Below, piece by piece: positions 50,806-59,876 of a DNA stretch of 63,476 bases (its first letter is position 1; every line of letters starts with the position of its first letter). The DNA lies in assembly GCF_000980875.1 (NCBI RefSeq), contig NZ_LAYO01000094.1, positions 1 to 63,476 of the forward strand, read 5' to 3'. Position numbers and translations under genes: made by a program. This DNA is from Leucobacter sp. Ag1. Its GTDB lineage: Bacteria; Actinomycetota; Actinomycetes; Actinomycetales; Microbacteriaceae. The notes beneath the pieces were generated by a model. The model was not told the origin of the DNA. It did no database searches and saw nothing but the letters and a program-made list of their open reading frames with translations.

Positions 50806-51270
50806 TCAGGCGAGGTCCGCGAGATCGAAGCGCGAGGCGAAGAAGGTGAACTTGAACTTGCCCACCTGCACCTCGGAGCCGTCCTCGAGGGCGACTTCGC
50901 CGTCGATGCGCTGGCCGTCCCAGAAGGTACCGTTGAGCGACCCGAGGTCGCGCGCGAAGAAGCGGGTGCCCTCGCGCCGGAACTCGGCGTGCTTGCGGGA
51001 GACCGTGACGTCGTCGAGGAAGATGTCGACCTCGGGGTGACGACCGGCGACGGTGACCTTCTGGTCGAGCAGGAATCGGGCGCCCAGGTCGGGACCGCGG
51101 CGCACCACCAGCAGCGCTGCACCTGAGGGGAGCGCCTGCACGGCCTCCTGCTCGTCGACCGTGAGGTCGGTCGCGCGCGAACGGATCATCGCGTTGAGAT
51201 CCTCGCGGAACTGCTGCGTGGAGCGGGCCTCGGTGTCATCCGGGCGATGCTGGAGATTCTCGGCGTTCAT
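50806..51270 (-). CDS. garA: FHA-domain regulator GarA/OdhI
   Basis: A 154-residue phosphoprotein that inhibits 2-oxoglutarate dehydrogenase and glutamate dehydrogenase until phosphorylated by Ser/Thr kinases. The C-terminal FHA domain has GRHPEVDIFLDD, TVSRKHAEFRRE and GSLNGTFWDGQRI. The N-terminal phosphosite, ETTSVFRADL in the family, here reads RSTQQFREDL, with Ser17-Thr18. The second position keeps Thr and the first becomes Ser. ATG at 51270 is the start. Confidence 0.93.
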   Translation of the reverse strand: MNAENLQHRPDDTEARSTQQFREDLNAMIRSRATDLTVDEQEAVQALPSGAALLVVRRGPDLGARFLLDQKVTVAGRHPEVDIFLDDVTVSRKHAEFRREGTRFFARDLGSLNGTFWDGQRIDGEVALEDGSEVQVGKFKFTFFASRFDLADLA

Positions 51271-51401
51271 GTCGTCTCTCACCTCCGGTACCGCGACGTG
51301 CGGTGCGTGCTTCTGGGGTCGTCCTTCTACGCTATCGCAGCGCTCGGCCCGGCGCATCCCGTGACGGGGTGCCGCACGCAGATGCTCAGCGGACCCATAG
51401 C

Positions 51402-52883
51402 TCAGCGCACCTCGTTGGCCTCGAGGAACTCGTAGACTTCGTGCGCGTCGACCCCGGGGAAGGTGCCGGTCGGCAGCGCCGCCAGCAGGCTCGTCGGCGT
51501 CGCGGCCTCCGGCCATGCCGCGCTCTCCCATTTGCGGGTCAGGCCGTCGCTCGCCCGCCGGCAGCAGCGCTCATCGGGGCAGTCGGAGGTGCTGCGGTGC
51601 GAGGTCTCGCGACCGCGGAACCACTTCACCGCGTCGAAGGGCACGCCCACGCTGACCGAGTACTCCCCCTCTTTCGCCTTCTCGACGCGCGAGGTGCACC
51701 AGTAGGTGCCGCCCGCCGCCATGTCGGTGTACTGATACCAGGGGTTGAAGCGGTCGGGCTGCGCGAACACGGTGCGCGCGGTCCAGTTGCGGCAGACGGT
51801 CGCCCCCTCGAGATTGCCCAGAGCGTCCGAGGGGAAGCGCACCCCGTCGTTCTCGTAGGCCTTGATCAGCGTGCCGGACTCATGCGCCTTCATGAAGTGC
51901 ACCTCGAGGTCCAGCCGCTCGGTCGCGAGGTTCGTGAAGCGGTGCGCCGCCATCTCGTACGAGACCGCGAACGCGTCGCGCAGATCCTCCATCGAGATCT
52001 GCCGCTCGCGCTTCGCCGCGCTCAGCAGCTCCACCGTCGCGTCCTCCGGCAGCAGCACCGCACCCGCGAGGTAGTTGGCCTCGACGCGCTGGCGGAGGAA
52101 GTCGCCGTAGTTGCGCGGCTCCTCGTGCCGGCAGACGAGGCTGGCGAGCGCCCGCAGGATCGGAGCCCGGGCGTCCCGCGAGGGCAGGTTCGCGCCGAGG
52201 TAGATCCGGCCGTTGCGACGGTCGATCACCGAACGGGTGGAGTGCGGCAGATCGGTCACGTAGTGCAGGCTGAAGCCGAGCTTCTCGGCGACCTGCGCGA
52301 TGGTGCGCTGCGACACGGGGCCGCCGCTGTAGCCGACCGCCCCGAGCAGCCGCTGGGCCTCGGCCTCGAGCTCCGCGAAGTAGTTGCCGCGGACTCGCAT
52401 CTCGGCGCGCAGCTCGGTGTTCGCCCGGCGGGCCTCTTCGGGCGTCGCCGCGCGTTCGCGGTGCAGCCGTTCGACCTCCTGGTGGAGCCCGAGGATCGCC
52501 TTCAGCGTGTCGTCGGACGTCGCCTTCGACACGCGGATCGCCGGAATACCGAGCGAACGGAACACCGATCCGCGCTGCGCCCGCTCGACCGAGATCTCGA
52601 GCGCCGCCCGCTCGCTGGGCGCCTCGTCGGCGAGCAGCTCGTCGACGGTGCAGTCGAGCGCTGCGGCGAGCGCGCGCAGGATCGGCAGCCGGGGCTCGCG
52701 CTTGCCGTTCTCGATGGCCGAGAGCTGGGAGGGCGCCCGGTCGATCGCGGTCGCGAGCTGCTCGAGGGTGAGACCGAGCTGCGCGCGCCGCTCGCGGATG
52801 CGGCGGCCGAGGGTGAGCGCGTCGGCGGTGTCGTCCTCGGCGGGTTCGACGGCCGGGGTGCGCGGGGCTGCGGTGAGCGTCAT
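51402..52883 (-). CDS. ramB: RamB-like XRE/ImmA-IrrE-family regulator
   Basis: The 493-residue protein has an XRE helix-turn-helix (about residues 24-80; LGLTLEQLATAIDRAPSQLS), a central ImmA/IrrE-like domain and a C-terminal short-chain-fatty-acyl regulator domain with several Cys (SDCPDERCCRRASDG). Only RHEEPRNYG stands where a protease HExxH would be, so peptidase activity is unlikely. RamB proteins control acetate and glyoxylate genes. The gene is divergent from aceB, one of the known RamB targets in corynebacteria and mycobacteria, which supports the name. ATG at 52883. Confidence 0.9.
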   Translation of the reverse strand: MTLTAAPRTPAVEPAEDDTADALTLGRRIRERRAQLGLTLEQLATAIDRAPSQLSAIENGKREPRLPILRALAAALDCTVDELLADEAPSERAALEISVERAQRGSVFRSLGIPAIRVSKATSDDTLKAILGLHQEVERLHRERAATPEEARRANTELRAEMRVRGNYFAELEAEAQRLLGAVGYSGGPVSQRTIAQVAEKLGFSLHYVTDLPHSTRSVIDRRNGRIYLGANLPSRDARAPILRALASLVCRHEEPRNYGDFLRQRVEANYLAGAVLLPEDATVELLSAAKRERQISMEDLRDAFAVSYEMAAHRFTNLATERLDLEVHFMKAHESGTLIKAYENDGVRFPSDALGNLEGATVCRNWTARTVFAQPDRFNPWYQYTDMAAGGTYWCTSRVEKAKEGEYSVSVGVPFDAVKWFRGRETSHRSTSDCPDERCCRRASDGLTRKWESAAWPEAATPTSLLAALPTGTFPGVDAHEVYEFLEANEVR

Positions 52884-52904
52884 ATGCCCATGGTGCCAGA
52901 TCCC

Positions 52905-52929
52905 GAAAATTCCGCCAAGCAGAAATTCC
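52905..52929. promoter_or_regulatory. Candidate operator between ramB-like gene and aceB
   Basis: GAAAATTCC (52905-52913) and GAAATTCC (52922-52929) are near-direct repeats about 17 bp apart in an otherwise GC-rich 196-bp divergent region. They do not match the published corynebacterial RamB consensus as I recall it, so the assignment is from position. Confidence 0.35.
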
Positions 52930-53079
52930 CCGGAACTTCACCTGCGGAATCGCCGGTCCGGGCCCGTCACCGCCGTTCAAGATGGAATCACCGCCGAACA
53001 TCCGGGATCCTCCGATCCCGCGCATCGCTCGGCACCGGTTCTCCACTTCGATCATCGGCTCCCTCGGAAGGAACAGATC

Positions 53080-54732
53080 ATGACCACCACGCAGGCGGCC
53101 CCGCAGCAGCAGACCGCCACCCCCGCGACCATCGGCCCGCGCATCGAGGTCTTCGGCCCCGCCATCCCCCGCTCCGCGGAGATCCTCACTCCCGAGGCGC
53201 TCGAGTTCCTGACCGAGCTGCACCGGCGCTTCGCCGGTATCCGCCACGAGCGTCTCGCAGACCGGCAGCGCCGCCGGTACGAGATCGGCAACGGCCGCGA
53301 CCCGAAGTTCCGCGCCGACACCCGGCACATCCGCGAGGACGCGGAGTGGCGGGTCGCCGGCCCCGGCCCGGGCCTCGAGGATCGCCGCGTGGAGATCACC
53401 GGCCCCACCGACCCGAAGATGACCGTCAACGCGCTCAACTCGGGCGCCAAGGTGTGGCTCGCCGATCAGGAGGACGCGACGAGTCCCACCTGGCACAACG
53501 TCATCGGCGGCCAGCTGTCGCTGTTCGACGCGATCCGTGATCAGCTGCAGTACACGAGCCCCGAGGGCAAGGAGTACCGCGTCACCGCCGAGCAGACCCC
53601 CACGATCGTGATGCGCCCCCGCGGCTGGCACCTCGTCGAGAAGCACATCCGCTACGTCGACGCGCACGGCCAGTCCGGTGCGGCCTCGGGCAGCCTGGTC
53701 GACTTCGGCCTCTACGCGTTCCACAACGCGCGCGAGCTCGTCGCCCGCGGACGCGGGCCCTACTTCTACATCGCGAAGCTCGAATCGAGCGAAGAGGCGA
53801 AGCTCTGGGACGACATCTTCACCTACACGGAGCAGGCCCTCGGCCTCGAGCACGGCACGATCCGCGCCACGGTGCTGATCGAGACCCTGCCCGCCGCGTT
53901 CGAGATGGAGGAGATCCTCTACGTGATGCGGGACCACATCGCCGGCCTGAACGCCGGTCGCTGGGACTACATCTTCTCGATCATCAAGAACTACCGCGGC
54001 CGCGGCGCCCGCTTCGTGCTCCCCGACCGCAGCGAGGTCACCATGACGGTGCCGTTCATGCGGGCCTACACCGAGCTGCTGGTCAAGACCGCGCACAAGC
54101 GCGGAGCGCACGCCATCGGCGGCATGAGCGCGTTCATCCCGAACCGTCGCGACCCCGAGATCACCCGTCGTGCCGAGGAGAAGGTCCGCGCCGACAAGAA
54201 CCGGGAGGCCAACGACGGCTTCGACGGCACCTGGGTGGCGCACCCCGACCTGATCCCGGTCGCTCGCGCCGAGTTCGACGCCGTGCTGGGCGACCGCCCC
54301 AACCAGGTCGATCGCCAGCGCGACGACGTCGAGGTCACCGCGGCTCAGCTGCTCGATGTGCACATCGGCCGCGACGTCACCGAGGCCGGCGTGCGCGAGA
54401 ACATCTCGATCGGCATCCGCTACATCGAGGCGTGGTTGCGCGGCATCGGCGCCGCGGCGATCGACAACCTGATGGAGGACGCCGCGACCGCCGAGATCAG
54501 CCGCTCGCAGATCTGGCAGTGGATCCACCAGGATCAGTCGACCGCCGAGGGCACCCGCATCACCCGCGAGTGGGTGCAGGAGCTCGTGCGCGAGACCGTC
54601 GCCGGCTTCGACCGTTTCCCGGGCGACCGCTACGACGACGCGACGGAGCTGTTCGAGGACGTGTCGCTCGGCGACAACTTCCCGACGTTCCTCACGGTGC
54701 CCGCCTACAGCCGGTACCTGGTCGACCTCTAG
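53080..54732 (+). CDS. aceB: Malate synthase A
   Basis: Makes malate from glyoxylate and acetyl-CoA in the glyoxylate shunt. The 550-residue protein is malate synthase isoform A: LADQEDATSPTWHN, RPRGWHLVEKH, GPYFYIAKLESSEEAKLWDD, VLIETLPAAFEMEEIL, and the C-terminal block GIRYIEAWLRGIGAAAIDN. ATG at 53080 follows GGAAGGA. Isocitrate lyase is not in the window. It is divergent from the RamB-like gene. Confidence 0.97.
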   Translation: MTTTQAAPQQQTATPATIGPRIEVFGPAIPRSAEILTPEALEFLTELHRRFAGIRHERLADRQRRRYEIGNGRDPKFRADTRHIREDAEWRVAGPGPGLEDRRVEITGPTDPKMTVNALNSGAKVWLADQEDATSPTWHNVIGGQLSLFDAIRDQLQYTSPEGKEYRVTAEQTPTIVMRPRGWHLVEKHIRYVDAHGQSGAASGSLVDFGLYAFHNARELVARGRGPYFYIAKLESSEEAKLWDDIFTYTEQALGLEHGTIRATVLIETLPAAFEMEEILYVMRDHIAGLNAGRWDYIFSIIKNYRGRGARFVLPDRSEVTMTVPFMRAYTELLVKTAHKRGAHAIGGMSAFIPNRRDPEITRRAEEKVRADKNREANDGFDGTWVAHPDLIPVARAEFDAVLGDRPNQVDRQRDDVEVTAAQLLDVHIGRDVTEAGVRENISIGIRYIEAWLRGIGAAAIDNLMEDAATAEISRSQIWQWIHQDQSTAEGTRITREWVQELVRETVAGFDRFPGDRYDDATELFEDVSLGDNFPTFLTVPAYSRYLVDL

Positions 54733-54744
54733 GCCGACGCACGA

Positions 54745-54784
54745 CGAAGGGCCCGGTCCTCCTCGAGGAGGACCGGGCCCTTCG
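54745..54784. terminator. Bidirectional terminator after aceB
   Basis: A perfect 40-base palindrome centred at 54764/54765 (first arm begins CGAAGGGCCCGGTCC), with no separate loop sequence. It lies in the gap between convergent genes. Confidence 0.8.
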
Positions 54785-54823
54785 CGCTACCGCCGCCGGA
54801 TCGGATCAGGCGACGCTCCCGGC

Positions 54824-56788
54824 TCAGGAACGAGCGTTCAGGCGACGGGTCGCGACGACGGTCGCGCCACCGGCGATGAGCAGCAGCGCCAGCGCGCCGG
54901 CGGCCGGAACGAAGCCGGACGCCGAACCCGTGACCGCGAGCTCAGCGGGTGCCTGGGTCTTCACCTGCGCGGCTGCCGCCTTCGACACGACCGCACCGTT
55001 CGGGCCGGTGCCCGATGCCGTCGCAGTGTTGGTGATCGCCTTGCCCGTGAGATCCGCAGCCACGACGGTGTAGTCGGCGGTGCAGGTCACCTTCGCCTGG
55101 GGCGCGAGAGACTCGGCCGCTGCCGGGCAGACGATGTCTCCGAGCTCGCCCTTGCCCGAGAAGTCGCCCTCGGCCACCGCGACGTCGGTGACGGTCACGT
55201 TCCCGGTGTTCGTCACGAGGAACGAGTAGACGATCTTCTGGCCGGCGCGGGTCGCGACGTCCGTGTCGGCGGACTTCACCAGGGTGAGCTCCGGCTTCGG
55301 GGCGACGGTCGGCAGCTGGGCCGAGGCGTCGGCGTCGACGCGGGTGCCGGCGGGGCTGACGCCGGACGCCTTGGCCTCGTTCTTCAGCGCGGTGCCGTCG
55401 AGATCATCGAGCCCGGCGGTGTAGACGGCCGTGCAGACGATCTGCTCGTCAACGGCGAGGTCGGTGACGCCGCCGCAGTCGATGGCGCCCATCGTGCCCG
55501 TGCCGCCGATCGGACCGGGATCGGTCACCGCCACATCGTGCAGGTCGACGTCGCCGTCGTTGCGCACGGTGAAGGTGTAGGTGGCCTCGCGCTGGTCGGC
55601 GGTCAGCGTCTCGGGAGCGACGGTCTTGGTCAGCGACAGCGAGGGGACGAGCGCGCGGACCGCGGCGCTCGGCGTGCCGCCGAGACCGTCCATGCCGGTG
55701 ATCACGTTCGTGAAGTCGCCGCCCTTGTCGAGGACGACGTCGACCGAGATCGTGCAGCTCTCGGCGCCGCTCGCGAGCGAACCGTTCTCGACCGAGAGCG
55801 CGGAGGAACCGGCGGCCGCGGTGACGTCGCCGGCGGCGCAGGTCGAGGCGATGTTCGGCGTCGACGCCACCTTCATGCCCGCGGGCATCGCATCCGAGAA
55901 GCCCCAGCCGGTCTTCTCGGAGAGCTCGCTCGTGTTCACCACGGTCAGCTGCATCGTGACCGGCTGCCCGACCTCGACCGCGTCCTTCGAGAAGGACTTG
56001 TGCAGCGTCGGGGTCGCGTCCATCAGCACGAGGTTGTCGTAGGCGAAGTCGTTGCCGCCGCCGCCGGTCTGCAGGTTGCGCACGACGTACTCGCCGGCGC
56101 CCGTCTCAGGCGCCTTGAAACCGGCGCTCCGGAAGGAGCCGTACTTGATCTCGTGCCCGTTCACGGTGGTGGTCTGGCCGGTGCTGCAGGCCACGGCGGG
56201 CGCGCCGTCGATCATGACCTCGCCGCTCGGCAGCACGAGCCCGAACGAGATCGTCGAGTCGGCCGCCGCGAAGCAGTTCACCTCGGCGATGTCGATGCCC
56301 GCCACGTAGAAGTGGCCCTTGGTGAGCTGGATCCCACTGCCCGAGGACTTGGCGAGCAGCGTCTGGCCCGCGGGTCCGTCGGCGTCAGTGTAGGCCGCGA
56401 CGAGGTGGTTCGACGCGTTTCCTGCGCCGAGCACTCCCGCGAGGTCCATGAGCCGGTCCCGGTGTTCGGGGACGGCGCACGGAGCTCCCGCTCCGCTCCA
56501 GTCGCCGCCGCCCTGGAGCACCAGGCCGTTGCACGCGGCCGCGCTGAGCCAGAACGGATCAGCGGTGTAGGAGGCTCCCTGGCTTCCCGTGTAGGACGGG
56601 AGGGCGATGACGTCCGTCCCCGTCCCGTTCTCGAAGCCCTCCTGGAAGAGCACGGTCGGATCTGCGGGCGCCGGAGCGGGAGCCGCGACCGCGGCCGAGG
56701 GCGCGATCACCCCCATTCCCAGCAGTACGGCGGTGCCGCCCACCAGTGCGGCGAGCCGCCGAGCGGGCCTGGATTTCGTTGAAGCCAC
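54824..56788 (-). CDS. DUF11-repeat cell-surface protein with LAVTG sorting signal
   Basis: The 654-residue secreted protein has a signal peptide (about 1-35, ending SAAVAAPAPAPA), a 220-residue N-terminal beta-rich domain with several Cys, and three DUF11-like repeats (near 265, 380 and 500), of which the last two begin SLSLTKTVAPE and ELTLVKSADTD. The C-terminus has LAVTG at 617-621, a hydrophobic stretch and RRLNARS, the LAxTG sorting signal used by class E sortases. No sortase lies in the window. GTG at 56788 follows GGAAGGG. The ligand is unknown. Confidence 0.9.
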   Translation of the reverse strand: MASTKSRPARRLAALVGGTAVLLGMGVIAPSAAVAAPAPAPADPTVLFQEGFENGTGTDVIALPSYTGSQGASYTADPFWLSAAACNGLVLQGGGDWSGAGAPCAVPEHRDRLMDLAGVLGAGNASNHLVAAYTDADGPAGQTLLAKSSGSGIQLTKGHFYVAGIDIAEVNCFAAADSTISFGLVLPSGEVMIDGAPAVACSTGQTTTVNGHEIKYGSFRSAGFKAPETGAGEYVVRNLQTGGGGNDFAYDNLVLMDATPTLHKSFSKDAVEVGQPVTMQLTVVNTSELSEKTGWGFSDAMPAGMKVASTPNIASTCAAGDVTAAAGSSALSVENGSLASGAESCTISVDVVLDKGGDFTNVITGMDGLGGTPSAAVRALVPSLSLTKTVAPETLTADQREATYTFTVRNDGDVDLHDVAVTDPGPIGGTGTMGAIDCGGVTDLAVDEQIVCTAVYTAGLDDLDGTALKNEAKASGVSPAGTRVDADASAQLPTVAPKPELTLVKSADTDVATRAGQKIVYSFLVTNTGNVTVTDVAVAEGDFSGKGELGDIVCPAAAESLAPQAKVTCTADYTVVAADLTGKAITNTATASGTGPNGAVVSKAAAAQVKTQAPAELAVTGSASGFVPAAGALALLLIAGGATVVATRRLNARS

Positions 56789-56891
56789 GGTTTTCCCTTC
56801 CTGAACCGGTCGAATCAGCGGTGCCGCGAAGACACAGCTTCTTCTCAGGGTGACAGTCGGGAGGGTCGGTCTCGGCGGACTCCCGGGAAAT

Positions 56892-56909
56892 GACCCCCAA
56901 GCGGGGGTC
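56892..56909 (-). terminator. Terminator of the mrp operon
   Basis: GACCCCC and GGGGGTC form a perfect 7-bp stem with loop AAGC on either strand. On the minus strand it is followed by ATTTCCC. It lies 43 bp after the mrpG stop and upstream of the surface-protein gene. Confidence 0.6.
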
Positions 56910-56951
56910 CTGGCAATACGGATTCGGACGGATGCCGGTCAGCGGTGCTGC

Positions 56952-57320
56952 TCAGGAGTGATCGGACTGCTCGACCGCGGGGGCGAGCTCGTCGACCGAC
57001 AGGCGCTCGGTGTCGATGTGTCCCGCGCGATACGCCGCGCGGCCGATCATGTGCGCGGCGACCGGAGCCGTCAGGGTCTGCATGATGAAGGTCGGCACCA
57101 GCGCGAACAGGGTCAGGAGCGAGCGGTCCGAGAGCGCGACCGCGGCGATGATGAGCAGGAGACCGAGGATCTGCGGCTTGGTCGCCGCGTGCAGTCGCGA
57201 GAGCGGATCGGAGAAGCGCAGCAGGCCGACGCCCGCGGCGACGGCGAGCACGGCCGCACCCAGCACGCAGACCGCAGCGGCGATATCGCAGGCCGTGTCG
57301 ACCCATTCGGGCAGGTTCAT
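56952..57320 (-). CDS. mrpG: Mrp antiporter subunit MrpG
   Basis: Small membrane subunit (122 residues) of the multisubunit Na+/H+ antiporter. It has three hydrophobic segments and the MrpG signature LLRFSDPLSRLHAATKPQILG. ATG at 57320 overlaps the mrpF stop (ATGA). It is the last gene of the operon and is followed by a hairpin. Confidence 0.95.
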   Translation of the reverse strand: MNLPEWVDTACDIAAAVCVLGAAVLAVAAGVGLLRFSDPLSRLHAATKPQILGLLLIIAAVALSDRSLLTLFALVPTFIMQTLTAPVAAHMIGRAAYRAGHIDTERLSVDELAPAVEQSDHS

Positions 57321-57667
57321 CGGGCCTCCTCCGTCGCGTGCGCAGCGTCTTCGGGTCCGGGTTCGCCCGGCTGGGTGATCGGGCCGACGGACTCGGGGCC
57401 GTCGGTGCGGTGCACGTGCCGCGCGACCGTGATCGTGCCGAACACGGCGGTCGCCGCGATCGCCGTCATGAGCGTGATCGAATCGGTGTGCTGCCGGATC
57501 ACCATGTCGCCGCCGAGCCCGAGCACGACGGTGGTCAGGAAGACGTCCGAGGCGATCATGCGGTCGAGCACGGTCGGCCCGATGATCGCGCGGATGAGCG
57601 CGGCGATGAGCGTGATCGTCAGCGCGGTGCCGCCGCCGATCACCAGGATCCACTGGAGGGTCGTCAT
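57317..57667 (-). CDS. mrpF: Mrp antiporter subunit MrpF
   Basis: A 116-residue membrane subunit with three hydrophobic segments and the signature RAIIGPTVLDRMIASDVFLT. The C-terminus is a Pro/Glu/Thr-rich cytoplasmic tail (GPESVGPITQPGEPGPEDAA). ATG at 57667 overlaps the mrpE stop. Confidence 0.95.
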   Translation of the reverse strand: MTTLQWILVIGGGTALTITLIAALIRAIIGPTVLDRMIASDVFLTTVVLGLGGDMVIRQHTDSITLMTAIAATAVFGTITVARHVHRTDGPESVGPITQPGEPGPEDAAHATEEAR

Positions 57668-58212
57668 GGGAGCTTGGCCACCTCCTCGCGGCTGCCGATG
57701 GTCCGGATCAGAAGTTCTTCGACGTGGTGCGCGTCCCAGCGGACGCGCTCGATGGCCTCGTGGGTCGGCGCGTTCAGCACGTGCAGGTAGAGGGTCGATC
57801 CGAAGCGATCCACTTCCGCCACGAGGGATCCGGGGATCAGCGACAGCGTGAGGCTCGTCATCGTCAGGATGAAGTCGGATCGGGTGCGCAGCCGCACCTC
57901 GATGACCGCGGGCACGGGCCTGGGCCCGGGCCCGAGGGCCTGCCAGGCGACCTGCAGCGACGCGAGCGCGAGGTGGGTGAAGAAGTACCAGAGGTACCGG
58001 ATCGCCCACCACACGTTGAACCGCCCGGCGAGCTCCACCGGGGGCAGGTAGTAGAGGCGGGTCGCGAGCAGCGCGATGAGGATCCCGCTGCCGAACGACA
58101 TCCAGCTGATCTCGCCCCAGAGCATCATCCAGAGCAGCACGAGCCCGAGCAGCAGCGGGAGCTCGTAGAGGCGGAAGCGCCGTTCGACGCGGCGACCGGG
58201 TGCGGGGCTCAT
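57664..58212 (-). CDS. mrpE: Mrp antiporter subunit MrpE
   Basis: A 182-residue subunit with two to three N-terminal membrane segments (from LPLLLGLVLLWMMLWGE) and a cytoplasmic domain containing TMTSLTLSLIPGSLVAEVD, the MrpE signature. ATG at 58212 overlaps the mrpD stop. Confidence 0.95.
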   Translation of the reverse strand: MSPAPGRRVERRFRLYELPLLLGLVLLWMMLWGEISWMSFGSGILIALLATRLYYLPPVELAGRFNVWWAIRYLWYFFTHLALASLQVAWQALGPGPRPVPAVIEVRLRTRSDFILTMTSLTLSLIPGSLVAEVDRFGSTLYLHVLNAPTHEAIERVRWDAHHVEELLIRTIGSREEVAKLP

Positions 58213-59876
58213 GAGGGATCCTCCGTTCCGCGGGCCGGTGCCGGCTCGGGTGCCTGAGCCGGCTCCGACGAAGCGGCGCCGTGGTCGCCCTTCGAGTCGT
58301 CGCCGGTGATCTCCCGATCGACCCGGTGCTCGTCGTACCAGGAGGTCTGCTTCTCGGCGTCCTCCAGGACCACCCCGGCGCGCTCGGAGTACGCGACGAG
58401 CGGTCCCGCGAACACGGTCAGCAGCACGCTGATCGCGACCATGCCTGCGGTCGATCCGACCATCAGCTTCGGCATGCCGCGCGACTCGCGCTGGGGCGCG
58501 GCCTCGGGGGCGTCCTGCAGCCGTGCGAGCACACCCGTCGGCGTCGCGTCCTCGCCTCGGGGACGCCAGAACGCCAGGCTCCAGGCGCGCGCGAGCGCGT
58601 ACAGCGTGAGCAGCGATACGAGTGCGCCGATGCCGATCAGCCACCAGGCGCCGGGCGTGCCGAGCTCCGCCGCAGCGGTGAACAGGCCGAGCTTGCCGAT
58701 GAACCCGGAGAACGGCGGGATGCCGCCGAGGTTGAGCATCGGGATGAAGAACAGCACCGCGACGAGCGGCGCCGTCCTGAGCATGCCGCCGAGGCGCGCG
58801 AGCGAGGTGGTGCCACCGTGCCGTTCGATGAGGCCCACCACGAGGAACAGCGTCGTCTGCACGATGATGTGGTGGACGATGTAGTAGGTGGTCGCCGCGT
58901 AGCCCAGCGGTGTGTTCAGCGCGATGCCGAACAGCAGGTATCCGATGTGGCTCACCAGCGTGAACGAGAGCAGGCGCTTGATGTCGAGCTGCGCGATGGC
59001 GCCGAGGATGCCGACGACGAGCGTGAGGCCGGCCAGCCAGAGCAGCAGGTCGTTGACGCTCGAGTGGGGGAAGATGAGGGTCTGCGTGCGCGCGATCGCG
59101 TAGATGCCCACCTTCGTGAGCAGACCGGCGAACACCGCCGTGACCGGGGCCGGGGCGGTCGGGTATGAATCGGGCAGCCAGAACGAGAGCGGGAAGATCG
59201 CGGCCTTGATGCCGAAGGCGACCAGCAGCGCGACGTTCAGGAACAGCTGCATGCCCGCGCTCAGATCGCCGATGCGTTCGGAGAGCTGCGCCATGTTGAC
59301 GGTGCCGGTGGCCCCGTAGACCAGCGCGATGGAGACCAGGAAGAGCACCGACGACACGAGCGACACCACGATGTAGGTGACGCCCGCGCGGATGCGCGGA
59401 CCGGTTCCGCCGAGGGTGAGCAGCACGTAGCTCGCCACGAGCAGGATCTCGAACCCGACGTAGAGGTTGAAGAGGTCGCCCGCGATGAACGCTTCCGAGA
59501 CGCCGGCGGCGAGCACCAGGTAGGTCGGGAAGAAGATCGAGACCGGGGTCTCCTCGTCGCCGTCCGCGAGGCCCTGACCGATCGAGAAGGTGAGGACCGC
59601 GAACAGCACGATCGCGCTGACGAGCAGGAGCAGCGCTGCGAAGCGGTCGACCACGAGCGCGATGCCGAAGGGCGCGGCCCAGCCGCCGACCTCCATGACG
59701 AGCGTGCCGTGGACGTCGCTCGCCCAGACGAGGGTGGCGGCGATGAGCACCATCAGGCCGAGGGTGCCGAGCGTGATGCCGCGCTGCGCACGGGCCTTGT
59801 GCGGCACGGCGAGCGCGAACGCGGCGCCCGCGAGCGGCACGAGGACGATGAGCGGGATGAGGGCTGACGGGTTCAT
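58209..59876 (-). CDS. mrpD: Mrp antiporter subunit MrpD
   Basis: A 555-residue homologue of the NuoM/NuoN proton-pumping subunits, with about 14 membrane helices. The conserved LPDSYPTAPAPVTAVFAG and TLVVGILGAIAQLDIKRLLS are present; the Lys-rich helix suggests a proton path. The extra 60-residue C-terminal tail is acidic and hydrophilic. ATG at 59876 overlaps the mrpC stop. Confidence 0.96.
   Translation of the reverse strand: MNPSALIPLIVLVPLAGAAFALAVPHKARAQRGITLGTLGLMVLIAATLVWASDVHGTLVMEVGGWAAPFGIALVVDRFAALLLLVSAIVLFAVLTFSIGQGLADGDEETPVSIFFPTYLVLAAGVSEAFIAGDLFNLYVGFEILLVASYVLLTLGGTGPRIRAGVTYIVVSLVSSVLFLVSIALVYGATGTVNMAQLSERIGDLSAGMQLFLNVALLVAFGIKAAIFPLSFWLPDSYPTAPAPVTAVFAGLLTKVGIYAIARTQTLIFPHSSVNDLLLWLAGLTLVVGILGAIAQLDIKRLLSFTLVSHIGYLLFGIALNTPLGYAATTYYIVHHIIVQTTLFLVVGLIERHGGTTSLARLGGMLRTAPLVAVLFFIPMLNLGGIPPFSGFIGKLGLFTAAAELGTPGAWWLIGIGALVSLLTLYALARAWSLAFWRPRGEDATPTGVLARLQDAPEAAPQRESRGMPKLMVGSTAGMVAISVLLTVFAGPLVAYSERAGVVLEDAEKQTSWYDEHRVDREITGDDSKGDHGAASSEPAQAPEPAPARGTEDPS

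Noticed and set aside
51880-54528. An 882-codon minus-strand frame opposite aceB
   Set aside because: Antisense of malate synthase codons, running into the RamB-like gene in another frame.
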